The notes below the pieces were generated by a model. The model was given only the letters and a program-made list of their open reading frames with translations, made no database searches and had not been told where the DNA came from. A DNA stretch of 51,727 bases from Chondrus crispus. Taxonomy: Eukaryota > Rhodophyta > Florideophyceae > Gigartinales > Gigartinaceae. Location of the stretch: positions 5,884 to 57,610 of the forward strand of contig NW_005179357.1 of the NCBI RefSeq assembly GCF_000350225.1. Direction: 5' to 3'. The position numbers and the translations under genes were made by a program. This document shows positions 1-10,287 of the stretch, piece after piece; the stretch's first letter is position 1; every line of letters starts with the position of its first letter.

Positions 1-2905
1 GTACTACGCTGGATACACAAGCAAGATGATGACAGCGCGGTCAAAGCACTAAAGGCGTTACTGCTGAACAAAAATAGGAAGCGAAGAGATCCCGGAAATT
101 TTCGATCTTCATTCAACGACGGACCACGTATTCTCAGAGAGCTCGGTACAGAACAGGTGAAGCAAATCTTCAAATCTGCAGTTTCCTTTGTCATGTACGG
201 GGAGAAAGACTCTCGAATCTTCGAACTTTTCGAGATGCTCTTCGCGTCGGGTAAGATCAGCCCCTCGTTAGTGGTTGGGAGCAAGTATATTCCAGCCAAG
301 GGCAACAGATATGCTGTGCCAAGTTCGTCTAAGTCTTACTTCGCTACCAAGCCTCCTGATACATTCGAGGTTATTATCTACATTCACGCCTTGAAGTTGC
401 TGTGGACTACTTTCAGAGAGAACGGAAACGCCGGAACAAGATTTCGAGTCCGTCTCGGATAAGCTATACCTGTGGAAATCGCCTGGGCTTCGCCTTTCAA
501 CTCATTGTAAAGGCGTGGACATCCTTGGCGAAGAAGATAGGCCTCGAGAGCTGCGAGTCAATGATTTCCCCGTACGTTCTCTTCAAGGAATCAAGTGGAA
601 CCTTTATGGTTCTCGGTGAGAGCGACAGCCGCTTCGCGCCTACGTCACAGAGCCATACATTCCGGGGACACCGAAACGCCGAGATGGATTTGAAGCTTGC
701 GGATCCTACTGCTTGGAAGAGGACCAAGGAGCAAGATTACGCGTTTAGGGAACTCACTGCTATGCTATTTCACCACTTGAAAGAGGGTTCTACGCATGAG
801 TACCTATACGAATGTGCGGAAGACACGGACTGGGAATTTGTCAAGAAGTACAAGTGCGAGAAGAAAGACACCGTTGCTCCCGTTTTCGCTTCCATATCTG
901 CACCTACAAAAGCAGCGATAGGGTATGTTGACAATGGTGTCACAGCTATTGACGTCGATTCTATGGGCAATACTGAAGACACCGTTGATATAGGCGCAAT
1001 GGAAGCATCGCAGGACGAAGATGAAGAAGGAGTTATCAAGGAAGAAGGTAATAGGGTCCCTATGGATCCTCAGGACACCAGACCAGAAAAGCGTCATAAA
1101 ACGTCTGGAACAAGGGGTGAAGAGCGGTATCAGTTCGCCTACGACAGGGTCATGAAGACGATGAGTCCTTTCTGCCGCATTCACGACATCCCAATGACCG
1201 ATGTCCTTGAGACAGATGCCGAAGAGAGTGGCTTCTACCTAGATGGAAAGGTGCAACTCATCTTGACAGACCCTCCCTATAACACGCGCAGGGAGGTGGA
1301 ATCTCCCAACTCCAGCCATGACAAACTTTCCGGATCTGACATGTTGGAGTGTGTTGCTATCTTCGACCGTGTTCTCAAACCGGGTGGACACGGGATTGTC
1401 TTTTGCTCAGCCCTCCAGTTCGCAGAGTGGTATTTCATGCTTAAGAATCATAAGCGCCTCAAGAACGGTATTGATGAAGATGATGCCTCACAGCCTTTGA
1501 GACAAAGTCTACCAGAAGGTATTCAACGTTGAAAGAATCCCCCTCAACTTCGTACGGGCACCGGGTCACTACTTCCAGAAACGCCATCGGAAGGGATGCA
1601 GCCACATGTCAATTGTGCAGACGGCGATTCATTTCTGGAAACGAGGCTTGGAGTTTAAGGATGAACTCGAGCAAATCAATTACATACCTCATGGGTATGT
1701 TCCATTGCGACACGCGGCATGGACAAATTGCGTTGACGGGATACCTCGCATTGAGGGTGATGAGCGTGTAATGTTCCCAGAAGCTGGGAATAGCTCTATG
1801 TCAAAGGGAGGGAGTGATCACATTTCAGTGGATGAGAATGTCCGAATGTTCCTTCGACCCGAGCAGAAGAGCATCAGACTGATGATGGAGATGGTTTCAA
1901 GGTTCTCCCAACCTGGTGATATTGTGTTCGACCCATACAGAGGGACTTTCGCAACAGCGAAGGCGTGCCTCACTCTACCAATGCATCGAAAGTTTGTTGG
2001 TTGCGATTTCGATGAGAGATGCGTCGAGATCGCGGTTGTAAGAGTACTTCAAACCTTTGCGAAACAGCTCACCTCGCCAGTATCGGATATCACTGCTTCT
2101 GTCGAGGAGATTGACTTTGCTATTGAATTCTTGGCTCACCCCAACTTGGAAGCTAGGGAAGCCGCACAGCATGCATCATTGTGGGACGCACCTCCCGGCC
2201 TACCGATTTATCAGAGGCTCCCTATACATGTTCACCGTTATCTATCGTGCATGAATGGTAATGTGGACCTGGCACTCAAGTACAAGAATACTTCTCCGGA
2301 CTTATGGCCGAGCAATTACAGAGCATTTCTCGATACAGTGGACGCAGAGGCTGTCATGAGCCTGGAGGCTGCCGCGAAAGGTTTCGTTGTTTGCGAGTCC
2401 ACGATAAGGCATACTTCTGCTGGGAGGGGCGTTTTTGCTATTCGTTCTTTCAAGAAGGGAGAAGATATTCTCACCTACCTACTACGGGAAAGTGGTATAC
2501 AAGAACTTGAGTGGTCAAAATGCAACCACCAAGGTTTACGGGAGTGGTATTCTAGGGGTTCGAAAAAAGCGATTCGCTGAAAAGGCCGTCCAACTGCGCA
2601 GTAATGCAGTTGACGCCGAAGATAAGGAGCATCCCATATTCATCGTCCCAGCACCGTTTTGCGTCGCAGGCTACATCAATGATCCGCGGTATCTTCCGGA
2701 TGACAGGGATGTAGAAGAGCGTCATGCCAAGCACTCCCGTACAGCAAATGTCCGGTTTGTGGAATCGGTGGCTTCTCCAAGCAAACATAAGCTTCGCTCG
2801 AACAGGCTTGTCATCATTGAGACCATACAGGAAATCAGCACTGGCGAGGAGTTGTTCCTAGACTACGGGAAGTCTTTCGCCCATTGGGGCTCGGCTCCAC
2901 CCTAA
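1..2905 (+). pseudogene. Fused DNA methyltransferase (DPPY, beta class) and SET-domain gene, 5' truncated by window, frame-disrupted
   Basis: Reading is open from base 1, so the gene begins outside the window. The frame changes four times: near 400-440, 600-750, 1498 and 2480. The middle part has the amino-methyltransferase catalytic motif LTDPPYN (DPPY at 1269-1280). About 220 codons later comes the SAM-binding motif FDPYRGTF (about 1927-1950), followed by FVGCDFDERC. DPPY before the SAM motif is the order of beta-class N4-cytosine/N6-adenine methylases. The 3' part is a SET domain. It starts at GRGVFAIRSF (about 2425), continues with YYGK and an AGYIND...RTANVRF region, and ends in GEELFLDYG (about 2844-2870), the SET active-site tail. 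The stop is TAA at 2903-2905. The family functions (DNA methylation, protein lysine methylation) are established; the fusion is inferred from adjacency and continuous homology across the frame changes. Either the gene is decayed, or tiny introns or frameshifting are involved. A transposon origin is possible. Confidence 0.72.
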
Positions 2906-3290
2906 GTGCGTACGGAAAACAATAATATCTGTTACAGTATCCGAAGAGAATGATAAGACCGTGACGTTATTTGTTTGGATCTGGGTGGCGTTTCTCTGCG
3001 AGGACGGTTTCAGGGGCATGTCAAAGAATAGACAAATTTCGTCAGCGAGGCTTAATTTCTTGATTTGGAAGGCCAGGAAGAACCCCAGACGGGAAGAGAT
3101 ATTGACGCTAACTGTAGAGACCGAACCTTTCTAACTAAACACATATCTGACATATCGAGACATATCTTGCCTTTCAAAGCAAAAAAACATGGGTTCCCAA
3201 CACATATTTAGTGTACTATTCTACAGGGCCCCGCACACTCCCAAGCACACACTACGGGCATTCCCAACAAGAAACCCACTTTTTTGAGGC
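2906..3290. other. Intergenic, no gene seen
   Basis: AT-rich sequence between the SET-domain gene and the palindrome arrays. No coding potential, tRNA or clear regulatory element was recognised. Confidence 0.5.
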
Positions 3291-3975
3291 TGTGAAACGC
3301 AATATAAACGTACAGCACACGTTAAAATCGCACATATTGCTGCGCCCTTGGAGCGACCCTGCGCATACTTCGAGACAATTCTCATTTTAAGTTTTGAGGA
3401 CCTTTTTTCGGGGGTTCGAAACTCATTATGAGTTTCAAGTCCCTTTTTTTCGGTACTCGAAACTCAAAATGAGTTTCGAGCCCCTTTTTTTGGTACTCAA
3501 AACTCAAAATGAGTTTCGAGCCCCTTTGTTTTGGTACTCAAAACTCAAAATGAGGATACTGTACATGCGCACAGTACAGTACCTGCCCCGTTCCTGAAGC
3601 GCCCCTGGCCCCCCTGTGCATACTTCGAGACAATTCTCATTTTGAGTTTTGAGTACCTTTTTTTCGGGGGTTCGAAACTCATTATGAGTTTAGAGTCCCT
3701 TTTTTTGGTCCTCGAAACTCAAAATGAGTTTCGAACCCCTTTTTTTGGTACTCGAAACTCAAAACGAGTTTCGAGCCCCTTTTTTTGGTACTCGAAACTC
3801 AAAATGGCGATACTGTTCACCTCGAATCATGCGCAGGGGCGCTTCAGCTGAAGCGCCCCTGCGCCTGCTTCTAGGCCATTCTCATTTTAAGTTTCGAGTC
3901 CCTTTTTAGGGGGTTCGAAACTCTTTATGAGTTTCGAACCCCTTTTTTTGGGACTCGAAACTCATGGTGAGAGTA
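3291..3975 (+). repeat. Higher-order array of palindromic repeats, cluster 1
   Basis: The basic unit of about 40 bp joins a near-perfect hairpin (CTCGAAACTCA, AAA, TGAGTTTCGAG and variants) to a tract CCCCTTTTTTTGGTA. About five such units plus a spacer (ending CAGTACAGTACCTG...GAAGCGCCCCTG) form a larger unit. Its landmark ACTTCGAGACAATTCTCATTTT recurs near 3367 and 3622 and, diverged, near 3868, so the larger period is about 250 bp. The block at 3291-3360 (AAACGCAAYATAAAC...TGCTGCGCCC) also occurs beside cluster 2 near 7136. The array looks like a satellite or the ends of an unidentified mobile element. Open frames inside it are repeat artefacts. Confidence 0.85.
3831..3864. repeat. Perfect 34-bp palindrome
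   Basis: Seventeen bases (GCGCAGGGGCGCTTCAG) are followed immediately by their exact reverse complement, with no loop. Half-versions (GAAGCGCCCCTG) occur near 3596 and 6947 inside the same satellite family, so this is one spacer in inverted duplicate. Confidence 0.95.
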
Positions 3976-4345
3976 CAGTATTTATTGCGCCCCGCTCAAG
4001 CGTTCTTGCCTGGTATGGAAGTGTGTTATCATTATTTGTGTGCACTACCACCTTTGCGTTCTGCGCCGATAATATGTGCAGAACCCTACATTGCTGATAT
4101 TTCAGAGAAGTTCCATGTGCTTTTTCGCTTCAGCAGAAGCAGACAGGGAGCGTAGAAAGATATATGTCATTGCTTACGGTTATGTCTGATGGATGTAAGA
4201 TGTTTGAGCCCGTGTACCGGGAAGGGCGATCACTTCCAGGGAACCTCCCGTCATATGACTTCTACATTATCAGTGAACAAATTGAAGAACAACCGATTTT
4301 TACTTCATTGGTCACACACTACTTTCATTAGTGAGTAACTTCCAT

Positions 4346-5854
4346 TCATGCCATTTGCGCAGCATACTCAGTGGCAGCTTCACGAACGGAAGAGAACTGG
4401 TCTGTGCAAATCAAACTCATGAAAAAAAAAGTTGAAACAACATCTTTTTGTATGCTGTACCGAGGACTATCTCGCTTTTTCACTGCCAAACCAGTCCAAT
4501 ATGTCTCATTCAGAACACCGAGTGCAGTGCGTAAATCTTTTGTTCCCACGCCAAACTTTGATGAAAGGGTTTCATGGACTCGCACATTCGCACGCACCGC
4601 TGACTTCCAGACGCCATGGACCATGTTCTGTAGAGGAACATTTCGGATATCAAGTTCAGTGTCTTCTTCATCTGGCATGTAGCCATACACGCTCAATGTC
4701 TTGTGTTTCATCTTTGCGATTTCTGCGCACATGTGACTAATGACGGCTAGAGCAGATAGCTCTGTCTCAGCATCTGCTTTGGCTTCTTTCATTTTTGTCT
4801 TACTGGATTCAATACTCAGCATCATGTGACGAAAACTGTCCATGGGATTTCCGTTTTCATAAAAAACAGCAGGTCCAAGGTCTTTCTTCTCTGGCTTTCT
4901 CCATTTCCAATTGGTGGAACTACCCCCTTCTGATCTCCAAAGGGCACTAAGCGTTTCAGAAAATTGTTGATCTACAACACAAATGAGCGGCACAACCTCA
5001 TTCAGCGCAACAACAAGTCCAGCGACACGGTCTAATTCTTCGCTTATGTCATCACTATAAACCTCACTATCTGCAAGCTGGCCAGCGTCAACAGCGGCGG
5101 GATCATATAAATCGATGGAAATGTCGCCGTTGTGAACGAATCCGAGACGAATGGACAGAAGTTGTGTTTGAACTCGATTCTTGACCTTTTCAACCACATC
5201 GCGGATGTTGAACTTGTCTTCACGAAACGAATCAACCATGTCGGGAGTATTTTGAATACCAAACCCCTCATGATTGATAACATTCTGCCAAATAACGTGA
5301 CAGTCTATCGCACAGAGACGAATGAAGAGAAAAGTAAAAGGAGACGACAAGCTCAACCACCGAGGCAGGCTCCCAGCCACTGCTTTGAACAGGGAAAGTT
5401 CGGCGACGAGGTGCTGGCATGCGTACTTAACCCCATCATCGCTGCAGTTAGAATAAGGTTCGTCACTACCCACCGATATTGACCATGCAAGGTTCACGAT
5501 GCGGGCAGTTATTCTACGCTTATGTTGCGAACGTGCGGCAGGCATATAGCTTTTCTTGTACGTCTTGCTGTCCAGTGTTTTCGAAATTGTGGTGGCTACG
5601 ACATCACGCAAATAGTGGATCGACCTAGAACATAGTTCTTCAAATGCGTCATTTTCCTTTAAGTCTTCGGGATGACATGAAAACCCAATACCACGAAGGA
5701 AATCATCGGTAGATTCATGAAAGAATTCACATACACGAGGCCACATCACTCTCTCTCTCACAATGTTCTCCGTATCTTCAGCTGGTACGATTGACCGCCG
5801 TCGGTTTCCGCAGGTTGGTAATGAGCTCATACTCTGAACAGCATATTCCGTCAA
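4346..5854 (-). CDS. Hypothetical protein, 502 aa, single exon
   Basis: I do not recognise this protein. It is an uninterrupted frame of 502 codons of mixed composition, with no obvious low complexity, no signal peptide and no zinc-binding pattern. It is probably mostly helical: Lys/Glu-rich stretches such as SSKTKMKEAKADAETELSAL near residues 345-365 suggest a coiled segment. The second residue block contains Cys-rich pieces (GFSCHPEDLKE, ELCSR), but not in a recognisable finger. The start ATG at 5854 is the first in frame. The gene stands alone between palindrome clusters at 3.3-4.0 and 6.8-7.2 kb, which raises the possibility that it is cargo of a mobile element bounded by those repeats. 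Length and clean reading support a real gene; the function is unknown. Confidence 0.65.
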   Translation of the reverse strand: MTEYAVQSMSSLPTCGNRRRSIVPAEDTENIVRERVMWPRVCEFFHESTDDFLRGIGFSCHPEDLKENDAFEELCSRSIHYLRDVVATTISKTLDSKTYKKSYMPAARSQHKRRITARIVNLAWSISVGSDEPYSNCSDDGVKYACQHLVAELSLFKAVAGSLPRWLSLSSPFTFLFIRLCAIDCHVIWQNVINHEGFGIQNTPDMVDSFREDKFNIRDVVEKVKNRVQTQLLSIRLGFVHNGDISIDLYDPAAVDAGQLADSEVYSDDISEELDRVAGLVVALNEVVPLICVVDQQFSETLSALWRSEGGSSTNWKWRKPEKKDLGPAVFYENGNPMDSFRHMMLSIESSKTKMKEAKADAETELSALAVISHMCAEIAKMKHKTLSVYGYMPDEEDTELDIRNVPLQNMVHGVWKSAVRANVRVHETLSSKFGVGTKDLRTALGVLNETYWTGLAVKKRDSPRYSIQKDVVSTFFFMSLICTDQFSSVREAATEYAAQMA

Positions 5855-6768
5855 TGAAAATGGCTCAAAAACGCCTTCGCACTCAAAGGATATATCGCTG
5901 TATCGGGGAACTTAGACAACAAGGTTCATAATTTTCATGTCGGGTAAGTAAAAATGTCGATATTTACGACTTGCATTCTTTCTAAAGAGCCACACAGCTG
6001 TGGACTGCAAGACAAGCAGACCCTATCCCCTGAACCCTTTTCTATCTAATTTTTCTGGGGTTTTCTTGGGTCCCGATTTTTCTACATGCCTATCAACGGA
6101 GTTCATCTCTAGACGCGTGAGACCTCCTATAAAGCGAAGCGACGTTTTTGTACTCCCAGAAACCTGCAGGCTTTTGATTCTCTATCCATTCAGTCAGAAA
6201 TGCAAAAGAAGTTGAAGGCTGGAAGATCCAGCACGAGTAAGCGAGGTACCGTAGGTACGTGGGTGCGTCACCGGTGTCTCATACGAAGCCCAGGGCCGCT
6301 TCTCTCGCGAAGTGCTGCATCCATGACATTTAATATCCTTGTTACGTATTTTTTATAGATACAGTACATCATGATTTTAGTCCCGTTTTAGCGGACCCCC
6401 ATTTTAGTGGGTTGCCCTTGTGGGTGGCCCGGTCATTATGCTGATCACTTTGGATAGAACCGGAACGGATAGAACTCTTTTATCGTACGCTGTACAGTCC
6501 GGGTACCCGTACATCACTGCCAGAACGATGAATCACTCTCAACGTCCATTGCATGGTTCGACGTTTGTCGAGAAATCCATCACCCATCATTGGCAAAGAA
6601 AATTTCAACTCTTTTTGAAAGGGCGCAACTGACTACAGCACGGCAGATAAGCTTCTCATAGGTTTGACGAAGTAGAAAGAGTTCAAAAAAACTACAAGTG
6701 AGACTAAAATAAAAAACGGACAAAGAGATGCTGGTACAGATACTCATACTGTACTAATTACTGTAGGT
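5855..6768. other. Intergenic, no gene seen
   Basis: Upstream region of the minus-strand orphan gene at 4346-5854, so its promoter should lie here. No TATA box or other element is convincing. Short frames (for example 6420-6632) have no recognisable protein. Confidence 0.45.
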
Positions 6769-7205
6769 CTAAACCTCAAGTTCAATTTCGAATCCCTTTT
6801 TCTGCGGGTTCGAAACTCGTTTTGAGTTTCGAGTGCCTTTTTTTGGTACTCGAAACTCAAAATGAGTTTCGAACCCCTTTTTTGGTACTCGAAACTCAAA
6901 ATGAGAATACTGTGCATGCGAACAGTACAGTACCTGCCCCGCCCCTGAAGCGCCCCTGCGCATGATTCGAGGCCATTCTCATTTTGAGTTTCGAGTCCCT
7001 TTTTTCGGGGGTTCGAAACTCATTATGAGTTTCGAGTCCCTTTTTTTGGTACTCGAAACTCATTATGAGTTTCAAGCCCCCTTTTTTGGTACTCGAAACT
7101 CATTATGAGATTTGCATCCCCCTTTTCAGGTTGCCAAACGCAACATAAACACACGCTACATGTGAACATTTCAGATCCTGCTGCGCCCCCGGAAAGGCCC
7201 TGCAC
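6769..7205 (+). repeat. Palindromic repeat array, cluster 2
   Basis: Same repeat family and orientation as the array at 3291-3975. Units such as GGTACTCGAAACTCAAAATG and CGAAACTCATTATGAGTTTC are separated by CCCCTTTTTT tracts. The spacer with GAACAGTACAGTACCTGCCC and GAAGCGCCCCTGCGC lies at about 6917-6962. The block AAACGCAACATAAAC...CTGCTGCGCCC follows at about 7136-7190; the related block precedes cluster 1. Confidence 0.83.
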
Positions 7206-8102
7206 GTGATGCAAGGACAGAATCAACTTGTGTGTTTGGCAGCCAATTGTTCGGGGCGCTAACCTCAATATGAGCATGCCATACCGACAGCTCGATTTGC
7301 ACATGGTTTTCGCACAGCGAGCAGAACCATTTTACTACTATGCGGCATGCTAGAAATAGGATTCCGCATTCATGAGCGTAGGTTCGAAATCTTTGGAACT
7401 GCTTTCCCCAAACGCGTCGCAGCGCATAGTCCATGCATTCAAAAGCGTAGGAAAGGGGATATATGATCTTGCATTCCAAATAAAGTTCACGCTATTTTTT
7501 CGTTTAAGATATCATTGCTTACTTCCACTTAATAGAAGCGACAGCATGGAGGCCTTTACATGCAAGGGCGGCGGCGTTTCGTTTCACTGGGGAAGCGAAA
7601 CTCGGAGAGGGCCTGTCATTCTTCGTTTGGTGCTTGACAGTGGGATAGCCCCACAGCCTCGACAGACTCATACTGCGCCCTGTAGCAACTTGCGGGCTTT
7701 AGAACTGAGACTGGACGTGTAGCGAAAAAGGGGTTATGGAAGTGGGGACACTTTGAGTTGGCTCCACGCCTCGAGGCTTTCTTTTTCTGCCGAGAGTTCC
7801 CTTTCTTGAAGCGTATCGAAGGCCCCAGCGGGCTCACCCGCTGTGGCTATAGCCCCGCCAAGGTCAGATTTCTCACCTGGCGATCGACCCCGTGAGGGGT
7901 CGACTCTGTCCTCTCGGCCTCGACGGACGCAGATGGCGCTATTTTTCCTGTCTGCACATGTCGGTCAGACACAACTCGGAGGCTAAAAAATCAGTTGAAA
8001 TGTCAGATCCACGATTTGTCTGTCTAGAAAACGAAACACAGAGCGACACATACCACACCCGTTCTTGACAACAACAAGCGGTCAAGTGTGAAAGAAACCA
8101 AA
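7206..8102. other. Intergenic, no gene seen
   Basis: No supported gene. A small hairpin CGACCCC-GTGA-GGGGTCG lies near 7886-7903. Short frames on both strands lack recognisable features. Confidence 0.4.
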
Positions 8103-8167
8103 GCGCAAGAAAACAAAAGAGTGACGATTTCGAAAAAACCAACGCGCAAGAAAACAAAAGAGTGACG
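8103..8167 (+). repeat. 24-bp direct repeat, period 41 bp
   Basis: GCGCAAGAAAACAAAAGAGTGACG occurs at 8103-8126 and again exactly at 8144-8167. Confidence 0.9.
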
Positions 8168-8436
8168 TCCGTGAGAATGATGGTGGGCGTTCGATATAAA
8201 AAAACTTCGGGTCCCTTTTTATATGGAACCTAAAAATCGAACTGTTCGCAGCAATACGAGACGATTGTTCCGGTTTCGCGCGCTTTTATCCGTAAGTAAA
8301 CGTTAACTGTCAAGCAAAGCGAGGAACAGTAAACCTATACTCGATATCATATCGTCGAATAAACAATCACATGTCATTCAGTTTATAATGACTGTATGAC
8401 ATGTCTGGTAAGCCATTAAAGGCCGTACAGTAAAGG

Positions 8437-8838
8437 TTAACCTGGTTGCGGGTAAATGTTTACCCGGGAATGTTAAGGAGTAAACATTTACTCGCAACCA
8501 TCAACTTGACACCGGGTAAATGTTAATCTGATTGCCAGTAAATGTTTACTCAGGAATTTTACCTAGTAAACATTTACTCGCAACCATCAACTCGACACCG
8601 AGTAAATGTTAATCTGCTTGCGAGTAAATGTTTACCCGGAAATGTCACCGAGTAAACATTTACTCGCAACCATCAACTCGACACCGAGTAAATGTTAATC
8701 TGATTGCGAGTAAATGTTTACTAGGTAAAATTCTTGAGTAAACATTTACTTGCAACCTTCAACTCGACACCGAGTAAATGTTAATCTGCTTGCGAGTAAA
8801 TGTTTACTCAGGAATTTTACCGAGTAAACATTTACTGT
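8437..8838 (+). repeat. 86-bp tandem repeat with internal inverted repeats, about 4.7 copies
   Basis: Units begin at 8437, 8523, 8609, 8695 and 8781 (marker TTAACCTG/TTAATCTG), an exact 86-bp spacing; the last unit is partial. Each unit carries GAGTAAATGTTTACTC, then GAATTTTACC or a variant, then GAGTAAACATTTACTCGCAA, so each can form a hairpin with 12-bp arms (GTAAATGTTTAC/GTAAACATTTAC). A third half-site, CGAGTAAATGTTAA, closes the unit. The arms vary by coordinated changes. The array could be a satellite, a recombination-prone minisatellite or a cluster of binding sites. Confidence 0.92.
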
Positions 8839-9086
8839 AAGCAGCGTTGTAACTGTAATTTGTCCTTTGTTTTAATTTAACGTCTCTTTACTTACAGCAT
8901 CGGTGTATGCCGTTTGTTTAACTTAATGTGTACCTTATCATATACCTTACATCTTTATTTACAACAGAGCTAAGACCCTAGAACCCATAGCCCTCGGGAC
9001 ATTGCGAGTAGGAGCACCATGGCCAGCAGTCGTCAACGGGACCATACTGTAGGGTCTACTGACTATAATTCCGTATATGAAAAATG
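8839..9086. other. Intergenic, no gene seen
   Basis: AT-rich sequence between the 86-bp array and the Sel1-like pseudogene; no feature recognised. Confidence 0.4.
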
Positions 9087-9480
9087 TCACGCACTGCACA
9101 GTTGCGTCGGTTTCATTGATGGGACAACTGTATCACCAGATCCGTGCAGCGGGCCACCCCCGTCCCGCATCATGTCTGCAAGGCACACCATTGACTTGCC
9201 CTGCTTCCGTTCCTCGATGTCCATCTCAAACAGCTCCACCGCGCGCACCGCATTGCGCTCCACCCCCTCCGCTCCGTCCCTCAACGTCATCGCAAGAGAG
9301 CAAGCCGCGTTCCCGAAATTTCCTTTCGCTATTGCACGACCAGACGATTCCACAGCTCGTACCGGGTCATGATCCACTCTTTCTGCACCTTGTTTGAGCA
9401 AAACACCGAGGTTCACCATCACATTGATGTCGTCACCCTTCTCGAAAGCGCTGCGTCCTAACCTGCATCGCAACTCCCTC
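9087..9480 (-). pseudogene. Sel1-like repeat protein, C-terminal fragment
   Basis: Minus-strand reading gives Sel1-type helical repeats: FEKGDDINVMVNLGVLLKQG, AKGNFGNAACSLAMTLRDGA followed by EGVERNAVRAVELFEMDIEE, then KSMVCLADMMRDG. The consensus is [YF]E+AI+KGx..A..NLG.LL..G..GVERN.VRA.EL. The frame is open to an ATG at 9590, but residues before FEKGDD (about 9440-9590) do not look like Sel1. The same repeat type, closely similar in sequence, is found at 10288-10747, so the two fragments are probably one gene split by the CBS-bearing segment. Sel1 repeats usually act as protein-interaction scaffolds. The fragment ends in unrelated sequence and is likely non-functional. Confidence 0.65.
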
Positions 9481-9599
9481 AACCGCCACCTATTCCGCGC
9501 CCAGACCCACTCCGCCTCCCTCTCCTCGCTAACCGCCCTTGTCCTGACGCAAGCCTCGCCATAAACACTGTCCTCCCTCCTGGTAAGCACTTCAGCCTC

Positions 9600-10229
9600 T
9601 TACACGCCGCTAATCTTTCGCGACTGGAACCAATACACGATGTGCACGATGCGAGAGAGTGGAGCTCCACTCTCGCGTGCATCGCGTATGAACTGGAAGA
9701 CGCGGGGCGACGGGATGAGGGCTGCGAACTTCTGCAGGGCAGCGACGGCGTCGTACACGAGGTGCAGCACATCGACGACGCCGAGCAGGCGGGGGTCGTC
9801 GGGCGCGACGACGGGGAAGTGGCGGAATTCGCCCTCGCACATGACGAGCAGGGCATTGGTGCGGATCTCGGAGGGCGGCAGCGTGACAGGGTGCAGAGTC
9901 ATGATGGAGGCGACCGGGAGACGGTGCAGCGCCTCGGCGCGCGCGACGCACTTGGTGACGTCGCCCGAGGTCGTAATGCTGGCCAGCTTGTTCGAGTCCA
10001 CCGTGAGGATGGCGGCCGTGTTGGAGCGCGCGCGGGAGAGCGCGGTGGCCAGGGAGAAGACTGTGGCGGTCTCTGGGATCGTGAGGGGGCGGGGAGCGCG
10101 TGACGACGTCGCCGAGGGTGCAGATCGACATGATGGTGCAGTAGGGCGAAGGGGGAGAAAGGGGAGGTTGGGAAAGCGATTGGGGGCAGGAAAGGTGAGG
10201 GATTGTCTGGCGGAGGGCAAGGGATGCAT
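9600..10229 (-). pseudogene. CBS-domain pair protein (fungal/plant CBS-PB1 type), frameshifted and truncated
   Basis: The frame encodes two CBS domains. CBS1 runs from about TVFSLATALSRARSNTAAIL through SNKLASITTSGDVTKCVARA. CBS2 runs from about IMTLHPVTLPPSEIRTNALL through GEFRHFPVVAPDDPRLLGVVDVLHLVYDA. CBS pairs bind adenosyl nucleotides and regulate attached domains. The tail VVDVLHLVYDA resembles the CBS-PB1 proteins of fungi and plants, but no PB1 domain follows. A second frame (from 10131) starts MSICTLGDVVTRS, which looks like the natural N-terminus of the same protein, so a frameshift near 10080-10100 is likely. The C-terminus ends soon after CBS2. The segment sits between two halves of a Sel1-repeat gene on the same strand and is GC-rich compared with its surroundings, consistent with a gene fragment moved into the Sel1 gene. 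Confidence 0.6.
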
Positions 10230-10287
10230 GGTCCAGGGCGTAAAGAATATTGCGTTACGTTGGGGTTTATTTTAATGGGGGCTCTGC

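Noticed and set aside
1465..1501. Mini-intron explaining the frame change at 1498
   Set aside because: GT...AG pairs exist but give lengths of about 26-34 bases, shorter than known spliceosomal introns in such genomes; not enough support.
3394..3909. Open frames with repeated SFEPLFLVLKTQNEFRAP-type peptides
   Set aside because: Translation of the palindromic satellite; no independent evidence of a protein.
8437..8838. CRISPR array
   Set aside because: Tandem 86-bp units without unique spacers, in eukaryotic context, with repeats covering the whole unit.
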